This document shows positions 34,298 through 42,341 of a DNA stretch of 64,000 nucleotides, one piece after another. This DNA is from Pontibacter actiniarum (GTDB lineage Bacteria > Bacteroidota > Bacteroidia > Cytophagales > Hymenobacteraceae), in assembly GCF_003585765.1 (NCBI RefSeq), contig NZ_CP021235.1:4030001-4094000 (forward strand), read 5' to 3'. Numbering within the stretch: position 1 is the first letter of the stretch; the number at the start of each line of letters is the position of its first letter. The position numbers and the translations under genes are program-made. A model generated the notes under the pieces. It saw nothing but the letters and a program-made list of their open reading frames with translations. It made no database searches and was not told the origin of the DNA.

Positions 34298-35026
34298 TTA
34301 CTTCTTCTGATGCTGCAACAGCTTTAGCGTGTGGTTTAGCAGGCTGCGGTCGCCCCAGGGGCCGTGGCTGGGTACCACTACCTTTGCCTCCGGGTACCGC
34401 TGCTGCAGGTTCTGAATGGCGAAGGGCCAGTTTTTAAGGTCTGCATCAGCCACGTTGCCCAAGTTGTTCGCCTGAAGGTCTTTCACGAGGCACCCCCCAA
34501 ACAGGATTTTTTGCCTGGGGAGGTAAACCACCACGTTGTCAGCTGTGTGGCCGCCGCCGGGATAGTATACTTCAAAGGGCTGTTTCCCTACCGTAAAGGT
34601 GGTATCCGTCTCAAACACAATGTCCGGGGCTCCCTTTTTATTCGCAACAGCTAGTATTGCCGTCAGCTCCGAAGCGGCAAGCGGAATGGCCTGTGCCTGC
34701 AGCGCCTCAGCTCCGCCCATTTTATCCTCATGCCAGTGAGTGGCCACGCATACCGTTACAGGCTGTTTCAGGTTGTCCGCTATCCACGCCAGCAGGTGCT
34801 CGGTGGGTGCGTTGCCCCAGCCGGTGTCTATTAGTACAGCGCCTCCTTTTGTAGAAACCACCAGGCCGTGCGAGGGGTACGTTACGCCGCCCACTTCGCT
34901 GTAGGTTGTATGAACGTACACGTTGGGCGCTATTTTAGTAACCTGTAGCTGTTGCGCCTGCGCCAGCAAAGTACAGGCAGGGCAGAAGAGCAAGAGGCAT
35001 AGGAACGGGCGCAGCAATCGCTTCAT
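34298..35026 (-). CDS. Subclass B1 metallo-beta-lactamase
   Basis: A periplasmic zinc hydrolase of 242 residues with a signal peptide (to about 24, LAQAQ). All B1 zinc ligands are visible: H97, H99 and D101 in THWHEDKMGG, H160 in PGGGHTADN, C179 in LFGGCLVKD and H221 in VPSHGPWGD. Also present are the Lys after the Cys (K182) and a downstream Asn in NNLGNVADAD (equivalents of B1 K224 and N233, which contact the beta-lactam carboxylate and carbonyl). These residues favour a true B1 lactamase over a generic MBL-fold hydrolase, but activity is untested. The M28 peptidase gene lies 26 bases upstream, so co-transcription is likely. Confidence 0.88.
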   Translation of the reverse strand: MKRLLRPFLCLLLFCPACTLLAQAQQLQVTKIAPNVYVHTTYSEVGGVTYPSHGLVVSTKGGAVLIDTGWGNAPTEHLLAWIADNLKQPVTVCVATHWHEDKMGGAEALQAQAIPLAASELTAILAVANKKGAPDIVFETDTTFTVGKQPFEVYYPGGGHTADNVVVYLPRQKILFGGCLVKDLQANNLGNVADADLKNWPFAIQNLQQRYPEAKVVVPSHGPWGDRSLLNHTLKLLQHQKK

Positions 35027-35052
35027 AGGTGCTGAATAGGTGCTGAAGTAAA

Positions 35053-36435
35053 TTAACGAACAGGTGCCGGTAACACAGGCAGACTCGCATGGCCGTCCTT
35101 GTCAGCCGACTGCACGGCAAAGAAATAATTGTCTTTAGAGTATGGCAGGGTAGCTTTGGTGTCCGTCACATAGAAGCGCTTCTCCCAATTCGGGCTGCTT
35201 GTTTCGCGCATCAGTACATAATAGCCGGCAGGCTTCTTCCCTTTGCTCGGCGCCTCCCACTGCAGGTCGGTTTTGTTCGTCAGGTTATAGGTTAGAACGC
35301 CTACCTTCTCTGGGGCGGCCGGGGCCCATGCCAGGCTGGCCATAGTGGCCAGGTTAACACCGGCATTCTTGCGCAGGTACTCGAAGTCCATAAACTCAAC
35401 CAGGTCGCCGTACTGCTTGCCGTCTTCTTTGCGCACATCCTGGTGCTGGTGGTCAAAGTCTTCGTTCATCTCGCTCATGCGCACAGCGGTGTAGCCTTGC
35501 CTGTTGAAGGGCGTATGGTCGCCGCCGCGCAGAAAGCGGTCGGTGCGGTGCACCAGTACCACATCCATCTGGTCAACGTACTTCTCGCCAACCAGCTCCA
35601 TGTAGCGGGCCAGGTTGCGGCTCGGGCTGTCGCTCTCGGCGCCCAGTATCTTGCGCAGGCGGGCCTGCTCTTCGGTTTCGTTGGCCGGCGTGCCTTCGCT
35701 GAAGATGCGCACTTTAGTGTTATCATGCAGGCCTGTCTCGGCAGAGTAGGAGTTGCCCACAATATCATTGTTCTGCATCGCCACCAGGTTCCAGCCTTCT
35801 TTCTTGGCGCGCTCGGCTAAATGGCTGGAGCCGTACAGGCCCTGCTCCTCTCCCTGGAAGGCCACAAAAAGAAGCGTAGCCGGGAATTTATGGGGAGCCA
35901 TGACGCGGGCCATCTCCATCACCATGGCCACACCGGAAGCATCGTCGTTGGCGCCCGGCGCTTTGCTCTTGGCGTCCATCACGTCGGTTGCCCTGGAGTC
36001 GAGGTGGCCGCCTACAATAAACACGCGGCTATCGTTCGGGTCAGTGCCCTTGAGAACGGCCATAACATTTGCCATCTCCGTGTCCTGCGGCACGCGGCGT
36101 CCATCGGCCGGCACCACAAAGCGGTCCATTTCCACGGTCATGCGGCCGTCAGCGGTTTTGGCGTACTTTTCAAACTCAGACTTTACCCACTCGCGGGCTG
36201 CGCCGATGCCTTCTTTCTTGCTGGTAGTGGTGCTAAGGGTATGGCGTGTGCCGAAACTTACCATTTTACGTACCAGCTGCTCCAGGTTTTGGGCGGAGAT
36301 CTGGTTCACCATCTGCTTGATGTCATCGTCCTGGCGAACTACTTCCTGGGCTATACTTTCTGTGGGGTTAGCTATGGGGGCTCCTGCCAGCAGCAGTAGC
36401 GCCAGCAGAGGTTTAAGGGTAGATTTAGTGGTCAT
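35053..36435 (-). CDS. Secreted M28-family zinc aminopeptidase
   Basis: 460 residues with a signal peptide (to about 29, ESIAQ). The M28 metal ligands appear in order: GGHLDSRA (H, about 144), GANDDASGV (D, about 163), FQGEEQGLYGS (catalytic E and ligand E), MQNNDIVGN (D, about 226) and DFDHQHQDVR (H, about 333). A C-terminal fibronectin-III-like domain (about 373-455) ends the protein, as in other secreted Bacteroidota M28 peptidases. It is upstream of, and probably co-transcribed with, the metallo-beta-lactamase gene. Confidence 0.92.
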   Translation of the reverse strand: MTTKSTLKPLLALLLLAGAPIANPTESIAQEVVRQDDDIKQMVNQISAQNLEQLVRKMVSFGTRHTLSTTTSKKEGIGAAREWVKSEFEKYAKTADGRMTVEMDRFVVPADGRRVPQDTEMANVMAVLKGTDPNDSRVFIVGGHLDSRATDVMDAKSKAPGANDDASGVAMVMEMARVMAPHKFPATLLFVAFQGEEQGLYGSSHLAERAKKEGWNLVAMQNNDIVGNSYSAETGLHDNTKVRIFSEGTPANETEEQARLRKILGAESDSPSRNLARYMELVGEKYVDQMDVVLVHRTDRFLRGGDHTPFNRQGYTAVRMSEMNEDFDHQHQDVRKEDGKQYGDLVEFMDFEYLRKNAGVNLATMASLAWAPAAPEKVGVLTYNLTNKTDLQWEAPSKGKKPAGYYVLMRETSSPNWEKRFYVTDTKATLPYSKDNYFFAVQSADKDGHASLPVLPAPVR

Positions 36436-36600
36436 ATGTATGTTTAAGGTGTACGATCCGTGTTACAAGTTACAAAGGAAATGGGAGAAATAGGAGCTTT
36501 AGCGTTTGGGGGTTGTAGGTGTTTGCACCGGAGGAGTGTCTGTTTGAGTGACATTTGCTTCTGCTCCGCTCGCATTTCTGGCGCCCGTCCTGGCCTCACT

Positions 36601-36922
36601 CTGGCGAAAGCATCCGCTTGTACCTTGTACCTAGTCGCCCTATGGCGCAAGTCTTCGAACCTGGGTCTTACGATGATGTTGCGCCTGTGACTCGACTGGC
36701 ATGCAAAGCCATACTTACAGCTGACGTACAAAACAACTTTCTGGCGCATGCGTCCGCTTGTGCCTTACTGCCCCCGCTTATACTTTCATTGCCTTTGCTT
36801 TCCTCGTCCTCGTCCTCCTGCTGGCGCAAGTCTTAGACTTGTGTCCTACTATAGTGTCGAGTTTGCAACTCGACTGGCTCGCAGAGCCATACCTGAATAG
36901 CCTTGGCCATACTTGCATGGCC
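36601..36922. repeat. REP-like cluster: two imperfect copies with serial hairpins
   Basis: Two related blocks, about 36601-36717 and 36741-36893, share ctggcg-(a/c)a-(a/t)gc-(a/g)tccgcttgt, tggcgcaagtctt and actcgactggc..gca.agccatac. The second copy has perfect palindromes in series: caagtcttagacttg (36827-36841), gtcgagtttgcaactcgac (36856-36874) and ggctcgcagagcc (36876-36888), then ggccatacttgcatggcc (36905-36922). The surrounding 36436-37427 has no gene. Confidence 0.6.
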
Positions 36923-37072
36923 TCTACTTTCTATAACCTCGAACAAGCTATCCCCTTTCTAACTTCCGTTCATCCTGCAGCTCCCACACACTTAGTGTTT
37001 CATTTTATACTATAGAGCGCTCATGCCCGCGAGGGCCCGTCTTCCCGCATCGCGCAGGGAGCTTTTCCTGCC

Positions 37073-37168
37073 GGGGTAGGGGCCCTCTTACTTGTGCCTC
37101 GGGCTGCCTCGCTCGCGCTCGTCACCGGGAAAACTCGCATAGGCGCTCTTTTCGAGGGCCCCTACCCC
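37073..37168. repeat. Long inverted repeat
   Basis: Perfect 15-bp arms ggggtaggggccctc (37073-37087) and gagggcccctacccc (37154-37168) enclose 66 bases. It lies in the same gene-free kilobase as the REP-like cluster. Confidence 0.6.
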
Positions 37169-37427
37169 CACCCAAGGACTGGGATCAATTCCGGTAGCTA
37201 CTGCTTTTGCTGTAGAACCTATTATTTTCTTACTTCTGCAGCTTTTTTTAAGGGCGCCCGGGGATGACTTTGTACCCTCCCTTCAACCTCTTGCAGGAGG
37301 CAGGGAGAGACGTTTATCTGCACAGCTTCGGCTATGCATGAGGCAGCAGGACGGGCGGAACAAAAGAGCAGCGGGCCTTGAGAAACAAACCATCCGCAGG
37401 GGCTGAGCATACCCGTGAGGGCTTCGG

Positions 37428-37985
37428 CTAAAAGGCCAGTTGGCAGCGCTGGCTTTCGAGCAGGTGCAGTTCGGAGTCTACACTGAGGACTGTTTTGGAG
37501 TTGGCGAGTTCCTTTTCATAGCGCTGCGACAGTTCCCGGCGCTTAATGGCCTCTAAAAAGCGGCGGGCATCCTCCCGCGACTCAAGTATGAGCCCTGGAA
37601 CCTGTGCAGGTTTATCATCATCGCCTTTAGCCACCATGGTAAAATAAGACGTGTTGGTGTGCTTTACAGTGCCCGTTTTCACGTTTTCAGCGATCACCCT
37701 AATGCCGACCATCAACGAAGTGTTGCCCACGTAGTTTACAGAGGCCTTCAGCGATACCAGGTCGCCCACATCCACCGGCTGAAGGAAGTGCACCCCCTCC
37801 ACCGACACCGTAACGCAGTAGTTGGCCGCATGCTTTGAGGCGCAGGCGTAGGCCACTTTGTCCATCAGCGACAGTAAGATGCCGCCGTGTATCTTGCCGC
37901 CAAAGTTGGCGTAGCTCGGGATCATGAGCTCGGTGAGCGTCGTGCGGGAGTAGGAAACAGGGCGGTAGTTTGGAGTGGTGTTCAT
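37428..37985 (-). CDS. Hotdog-fold acyl-CoA thioesterase (YciA/BFIT type)
   Basis: 185 residues. The hotdog core contains MIPSYANFGGKIHGGILLSL (about 21-40; N-x-x-G-x-x-H-G-G signature), ACASKHAANYCVTVSVEGVH and PVDVGDLVSLKASV, followed by a helical C-terminal extension (about 140-185). Hydrolyses acyl-CoA thioesters in the cytoplasm; chain-length preference is unknown. A near-match -7 box (TATCTTTA) ends 4 bases before the ATG. Monocistronic. Confidence 0.88.
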   Translation of the reverse strand: MNTTPNYRPVSYSRTTLTELMIPSYANFGGKIHGGILLSLMDKVAYACASKHAANYCVTVSVEGVHFLQPVDVGDLVSLKASVNYVGNTSLMVGIRVIAENVKTGTVKHTNTSYFTMVAKGDDDKPAQVPGLILESREDARRFLEAIKRRELSQRYEKELANSKTVLSVDSELHLLESQRCQLAF

Positions 37986-38046
37986 GGTGTAAAGATAGTT
38001 TAAGAGAACTATACGGGAGAATTACGGCCTCATGATACAGAAACAG

Positions 38047-39420
38047 TTATTCTGCCACAAGTATCTTCATAACGGCCGGGGGTGCGCCTGGCTCTAAAAC
38101 GTGCAGAAAGTATAAACCCGCCGCCAGGTGGCGCACGTCGACCTCAGACTGACCCTTAAAGCTTTTCTGCAGAACGAGCTGCGCGTTCGGTGTGAAGAGC
38201 TTAAGGTTAGCGGCGGCCTCAGGAGCGGTGGCCTGCACGGTCAGGAAGGTGCGGGCAGGAATAGGCCAGACCAGCGGCAGGCGCTTTGCCTGTGCTGCTG
38301 CAGGCACGGCAATTATTTTGGAGTAAGTGGCTGTGCTGTCGTGGTCCAGCTGCTTAAGCTTATAGTAGGTAATTGTGCTCTGGTAGTTTGTGTCTGGGTA
38401 CGTGTAGGTGATGGGGGTGTACACTGTTCCTTTGCCCTGCCTGTATCCAATCTTCCGCCAGGGGCCATTCCCGTCGGAGCGCCATACTTCAAAGCCTGCG
38501 TTGTTGTGCTCAGAAGCGGTCGTCCACTGCAGCTCCACCTGGCTATCCGACTTTCGGAACCCCTTAAAGTAAGCAAGCTCCACAGGCGTGGGGATAAGCC
38601 TGATCGTCTCTTCCATGTCAGCACCATCGCTACTGCCTCCCATAAACAGTACAAGCGCTTCCGGCCTTCCGTTCAGCGACTGGCTTGCGGAGGTAAGCGT
38701 TGCCCATCCGTCAGCCCGGGCACCCATGTACATCGTCAGTTCCTGCTGCTCCCCATCCAGCGCCTGGTCTTCGGACTGGCCGTGTGCCCAGCCATCGGAG
38801 GAGCCCCCGGCGAAGAGCGATGGGGCATATCTTTCTCCTTCTAAAGACTGCTCTTCGGGCAGCTGCGCGCTGGCCCATCCGTCTGAGCCGCCACCCTGGT
38901 AAAGCGTTAGATCCAAAATGCCGCCGCCCAGTGTTTGGTCTGGGGAGGCGCTGACGCTTGCCCCGTCGGCTTCACCTCCCTGGAAAAGGGTAAGCACCAC
39001 GCTTGCTCCGTCTAAAGCACGCGACCCTGGCAACGTTGCCTGTGCCCAGCCATCGCTTCCTCCGCCGAAGAACAGCGACAGCACCAGGGTATCTCCGTTA
39101 AGCTGCAGGTTTACGGAGTTGGCCGTGGCGGCTCCGTCGGCCTTGCCTCCCTGGAAGAGAGTAACGTCGGTTGCCTCTCCGGTAAACGTTAGAGGTGTGC
39201 TTGTTGCTGATAAAGTATAACCGTCGGACTGCCCGCCGTTGTACAAAACCTGCGGCACCGGCTCGCCGGACAGTAGCGTTGGGGCGGAGAGCTGTGCTGA
39301 GGCGCTTCCGTGGCTGCTTCCGCCTTTGTAGGGCGTATACTCCTGTTCGTCCTGTGCTATAGCGGCACCGGATAGGCAGGTAAGTAGCAGCGTGTAAAGG
39401 AAGTACAGATGGAAACGCAC
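38047..39420 (-). CDS. T9SS-exported protein with nine GG-x-x-DG repeats
   Basis: 457 residues with a signal peptide to about 22 (GAAIAQ). From about 28 to 275 there are nine imperfect repeats of 28-30 residues with the step [LMV][YF]-x-GG-x-x-DG. Examples are LYNGGQSDGY, LFQGGKADGA, LFFGGGSDGW, LFQGGEADGA, LYQGGGSDGW, LFAGGSSDGW and LFMGGSSDGA. Next comes a fibronectin-like domain (PVELAYFKGFRKSD...VELQWTTASEHNNAGFEV, about 280-370). A C-terminal type IX sorting domain ends it (LPLVWPIPARTFLTVQ, GLYFLHVLEPG, MKILVAE). The protein is probably displayed at the surface; repeat function unknown. The SUMF1-like gene is 39 bases upstream. Confidence 0.82.
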   Translation of the reverse strand: MRFHLYFLYTLLLTCLSGAAIAQDEQEYTPYKGGSSHGSASAQLSAPTLLSGEPVPQVLYNGGQSDGYTLSATSTPLTFTGEATDVTLFQGGKADGAATANSVNLQLNGDTLVLSLFFGGGSDGWAQATLPGSRALDGASVVLTLFQGGEADGASVSASPDQTLGGGILDLTLYQGGGSDGWASAQLPEEQSLEGERYAPSLFAGGSSDGWAHGQSEDQALDGEQQELTMYMGARADGWATLTSASQSLNGRPEALVLFMGGSSDGADMEETIRLIPTPVELAYFKGFRKSDSQVELQWTTASEHNNAGFEVWRSDGNGPWRKIGYRQGKGTVYTPITYTYPDTNYQSTITYYKLKQLDHDSTATYSKIIAVPAAAQAKRLPLVWPIPARTFLTVQATAPEAAANLKLFTPNAQLVLQKSFKGQSEVDVRHLAAGLYFLHVLEPGAPPAVMKILVAE

Positions 39421-39459
39421 CTGTTGCAGGAGGTTTAAAGTTAGATGAAACGCAATTGC

Positions 39460-40974
39460 CTAGAGGCCCGGAGCGGTGCGTACAGCCCGGAAGCCGTGGT
39501 CGTTGCCACGGGTGGCGTAGTTGTAGGTGGCCCAGCGCCTGTCGGACACGCGCAGGTCTGTTGCGGCAGCGGTAGAGGACCAGGAACCGCCGCGGAACCC
39601 GGCACCGGCGGCTCCTTTCACCTCGTTGGTGGCTCCGGTAGCACCGGGCCAGTCGGCGTTGTTTGCGTAGCCGTCACCGCTTAGCTCCCCGTCTCCGTGT
39701 GTGCCTGCAAAAGGATGTGCGGCCGCGTACCCCACGCTCACCACCCGCTCCCACAGGTTGCCGCTCAAATCCATGATTCCCCAGTAGGAGGCACCTGCCT
39801 GCTGCCGGTTAGAGGTTGCGGTGGCAAACATGCCTACACGCACAGGCCCCAGCACGCCCCCGTTGCCGTAGTTAGCGTTTGCGTTTAGCGTATTGCTTGC
39901 TTCCTCTGCGGTGCCGTCATTAGCAACCGCTGTTACTGGCAGGATGTAGTCCCCGTTGCCCCAGGCATACTCTCCGCCAATGGCGCCCATGTTACCGCGC
40001 GCCGCTTTTTCATACTCTAGCTCTGTCATCGGCCGTAGCCCGGCCCAGTCTGCGTAAGCGGCGGCATCTATCCAGCTTAAAAAGCTACAGGCGCGGTTTG
40101 GAGCCTGTGTGGTGGCATCTCCTCCTGTCCAGCTGATGGTGTTGCGGTTTACAACTCCGTCAGAGGCCTTGTTTGTTGTTCCGGTGGCTGTAATATCCAG
40201 CGTGTTTTTCTGCGGTGTGGTCAGCGTGTTGAAGAAATCAACCCACTGCCCCTCAGATACCTCATACTTCATGCTGTAGAAAGCGCTGAAGCCTTTTGGG
40301 AAAGCCGCTGGAATTGTGAAGGAGCTTCCTGTTCCTAAGCCCCACATGGAAGCCGTGGAGCTGGAGGTGCCCTGGGTATAGTAGTAGCTGTTGGAGGCGG
40401 CTGTGGTTACAGAAATGGCTCCCTCACTGGTGATGTCCCAGGGGCGCGTGTCGTTGCTGGCCGATCCTTTCTTGAACGCCCCGTTGGAGGTGCCGAAGTC
40501 CCCGGCGAAAAAAGCCCCCTGCGGCACGTACACCATTTCCACGGCAAACACCTTTACTGTAACCAGGGCCCCGTCGGTGAGGCCGTTGGCCGCGTAATCC
40601 CACTTCAGGCCCACGTCAGCCAGCGAGAACGTGCCTGAGCCAGCGGCAGAACGGTAAATAAAGGCACCCGCTCCGTCAGCAGGCGTGTCGACCTTGGAGC
40701 CTGTAGGGGCAGTGTGGCCGGTGGTTTTCAGCTTGGCGTGGTACCACTGCTGGCTTCCGCTTGGCTGGTACTTAACAAATACCCAGGCGGCGTCCCAGTT
40801 CTGCTGGCCCACCGACAGGCGCCACGAGTTGTCCCAGCTGATGTTAAAGCTAACCGTTGTGGTTTTGTCGGCTGTGTTCTGATTGCTCAGGTTCACATTG
40901 CTGACGTTGATGTTGTTTGTGTATCCTGAAAACGAGGTGAGGCAAACGAGGAGGGTAACTAAAAGCTGGCGCAT
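39460..40974 (-). CDS. Secreted SUMF1/FGE-like domain protein
   Basis: 504 residues with a signal peptide (to about 19). The N-terminal beta domain (about 20-150) begins NINVSNVNLSNQNTADKTTT. The C-terminal formylglycine-generating-enzyme-like (C-type lectin-like) domain (about 150-500) contains VEMVYVPQGAFFAGD, FYSMKYEVSEGQWVDF, LRPMTELEYEKAARGN, DLSGNLWERVV, GFRGGSWSS and DHGFRAVR. The copper-binding cysteines of true FGE are not evident, so catalysis is doubtful. Its position upstream of the T9SS repeat protein suggests a shared surface role. Confidence 0.85.
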   Translation of the reverse strand: MRQLLVTLLVCLTSFSGYTNNINVSNVNLSNQNTADKTTTVSFNISWDNSWRLSVGQQNWDAAWVFVKYQPSGSQQWYHAKLKTTGHTAPTGSKVDTPADGAGAFIYRSAAGSGTFSLADVGLKWDYAANGLTDGALVTVKVFAVEMVYVPQGAFFAGDFGTSNGAFKKGSASNDTRPWDITSEGAISVTTAASNSYYYTQGTSSSTASMWGLGTGSSFTIPAAFPKGFSAFYSMKYEVSEGQWVDFFNTLTTPQKNTLDITATGTTNKASDGVVNRNTISWTGGDATTQAPNRACSFLSWIDAAAYADWAGLRPMTELEYEKAARGNMGAIGGEYAWGNGDYILPVTAVANDGTAEEASNTLNANANYGNGGVLGPVRVGMFATATSNRQQAGASYWGIMDLSGNLWERVVSVGYAAAHPFAGTHGDGELSGDGYANNADWPGATGATNEVKGAAGAGFRGGSWSSTAAATDLRVSDRRWATYNYATRGNDHGFRAVRTAPGL

Positions 40975-41005
40975 GATGAGTGATTGTAATTCCTTAAATG
41001 CGCCG

Positions 41006-41013
41006 CAAAAGTA
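41006..41013 (-). promoter_or_regulatory. -7 box TACTTTTG for the SUMF1-like gene
   Basis: CAAAAGTA on the plus strand, a TAnnTTTG match 31 bases upstream of the ATG; no good TTTG at -33. Confidence 0.4.
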
Positions 41014-41247
41014 TAGTAATCAACTATATGAACATAATTCGAAGTGTTGTCTTTCGTTATTCTGTTTGGATGGATGTTTGGGGATGATTAAATAAATATA
41101 TTAAAATTTATATGTTCTGTTGCCCGTAGTTTTGGGAGCATTATGAAAAACAGTTGCTTACGGCTTTTGCCTGCAGCGGATGTACAAGGATAGTATAAAT
41201 TGGGCTACGGCAAGAAAAAATTTCCGGAATGGGGCCAGGCAGCGCTG

Positions 41248-41571
41248 CTACAGGAAGACAACATCCTTCACCACGTCACGTCCCGCCTCTGTGTTCAGGA
41301 TATCGATCACCTTGCTCTTAGACATGTTAAGCTCGTGCTTAAGCGGGGCAGACGTTAGTTTCACAAAAAGCTTTCCGTCCTTAAAGTATAGCTGCTGCGT
41401 TTTCAGGGCAATGGGTTTGCCCATGATCTTCTCCCAGTTTTGCACCAGCTGTACCTCGCTCAGCTTGCCATCCAGGCGATAGGCCTGCATCAGCGCCTTC
41501 AGGCTCTCTCCAATCGGCTGGATATCGGCCTTGCGTCTGTCAATCTCCTCTTTCTTCTTGTAGTAGCGCAC
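41248..41571 (-). CDS. DUF721 (DciA-like) protein
   Basis: 107 residues with the DUF721 core: IGESLKALMQAYRLDGKLSE, VQNWEKIMGKPIALKT, FKDGKLFVKLTSAPLKHEL. DciA proteins of this family assist loading of the replicative helicase in many bacteria. A DUF721 gene beside recF is a conserved arrangement, here interrupted by the gene at 41676-42308. Confidence 0.85.
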   Translation of the reverse strand: MRYYKKKEEIDRRKADIQPIGESLKALMQAYRLDGKLSEVQLVQNWEKIMGKPIALKTQQLYFKDGKLFVKLTSAPLKHELNMSKSKVIDILNTEAGRDVVKDVVFL

Positions 41572-41675
41572 GGGTTGGGTAATTATGAATTAGAAATTAT
41601 GAAAGATGAATGGGAGTATAAATTCATGAACCTTAAAAATAGCATAGTGTAGAACAGCGTCAAAGAATAAATTAC

Positions 41676-42308
41676 CTATTTGTGTGGGTGCTTTTTAGTC
41701 CATGTCCAGCTTCTAATGAAGTGGCATATGCAGTTAGTAATTTCGATCATTAGTTCTGTAGCTTCAAGTCTCAATTGATCATCAACAAAGAGATCCTCCT
41801 TGCTGATTGAGAATGCTATAGTCCTTTGCTCTTTATCCTTCAATCTCGTTGAATTGAAAATATGTTTATCGCTTAGATGTACAAAACCAGAAGTTTCTTT
41901 ATAAACCTTTTCAACCCATGGGTAATCAATAGATAACTTCTTTACAAGGTAGCTATCATGCATTTTCGCACCTGCCGAATCCTTCAGATGGTTAATTTGT
42001 TCCCCACTTAAAACCTTCATTGCGAAGTCATGCGGGTTATCTACAATCCATGCTGCAGAGAATCTAAGTAAATTATCTAGATGGAGTCTTATCAAGTGTG
42101 CCGCACAGTTAAAGTTGTTAGCTCTTGTGAGAAGAACAAAACCACTTATAGTTGATAAGGTTCTGTTAAGAACAGCATTCGCTAATAAGTCAAGAGGATA
42201 CATATTTTCATCATGAATCATCTCTTTTGCAGATTCAATCACTACTTTGTCTAATGACTCTAGCCTTTTTAAGCTCTCTTCTACCTCGTTGTTCATGATG
42301 GGATACAT
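41676..42308 (-). CDS. AT-rich hypothetical protein inserted between DUF721 and recF
   Basis: 210 residues, soluble and mostly helical. Notable stretches are NRTLSTISGFVLLTRANNFN, AHLIRLHLDNLLRFSAAW and KETSGFVHLSDKHIFN. The pattern (helical, arginine-histidine-rich membrane-proximal segment, FVHLS...H) is reminiscent of DUF5677/AbiV-like HEPN-type helical proteins, but I cannot assign it. Base composition is clearly more A+T-rich than the flanking recF and DUF721 genes, suggesting transfer. The start is at 42308 or at the second Met at 42296. There is no strong ribosome-binding site. Confidence 0.7.
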   Translation of the reverse strand: MYPIMNNEVEESLKRLESLDKVVIESAKEMIHDENMYPLDLLANAVLNRTLSTISGFVLLTRANNFNCAAHLIRLHLDNLLRFSAAWIVDNPHDFAMKVLSGEQINHLKDSAGAKMHDSYLVKKLSIDYPWVEKVYKETSGFVHLSDKHIFNSTRLKDKEQRTIAFSISKEDLFVDDQLRLEATELMIEITNCICHFIRSWTWTKKHPHK

Positions 42309-42341
42309 TGCTTTAGAAAAAAGTCAAAGTTGCCTAACAAC

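Noticed and set aside
36436..37427. Short open frames in the repeat-rich kilobase
   Set aside because: All run through inverted repeats, lack ribosome-binding sites and show no family features.
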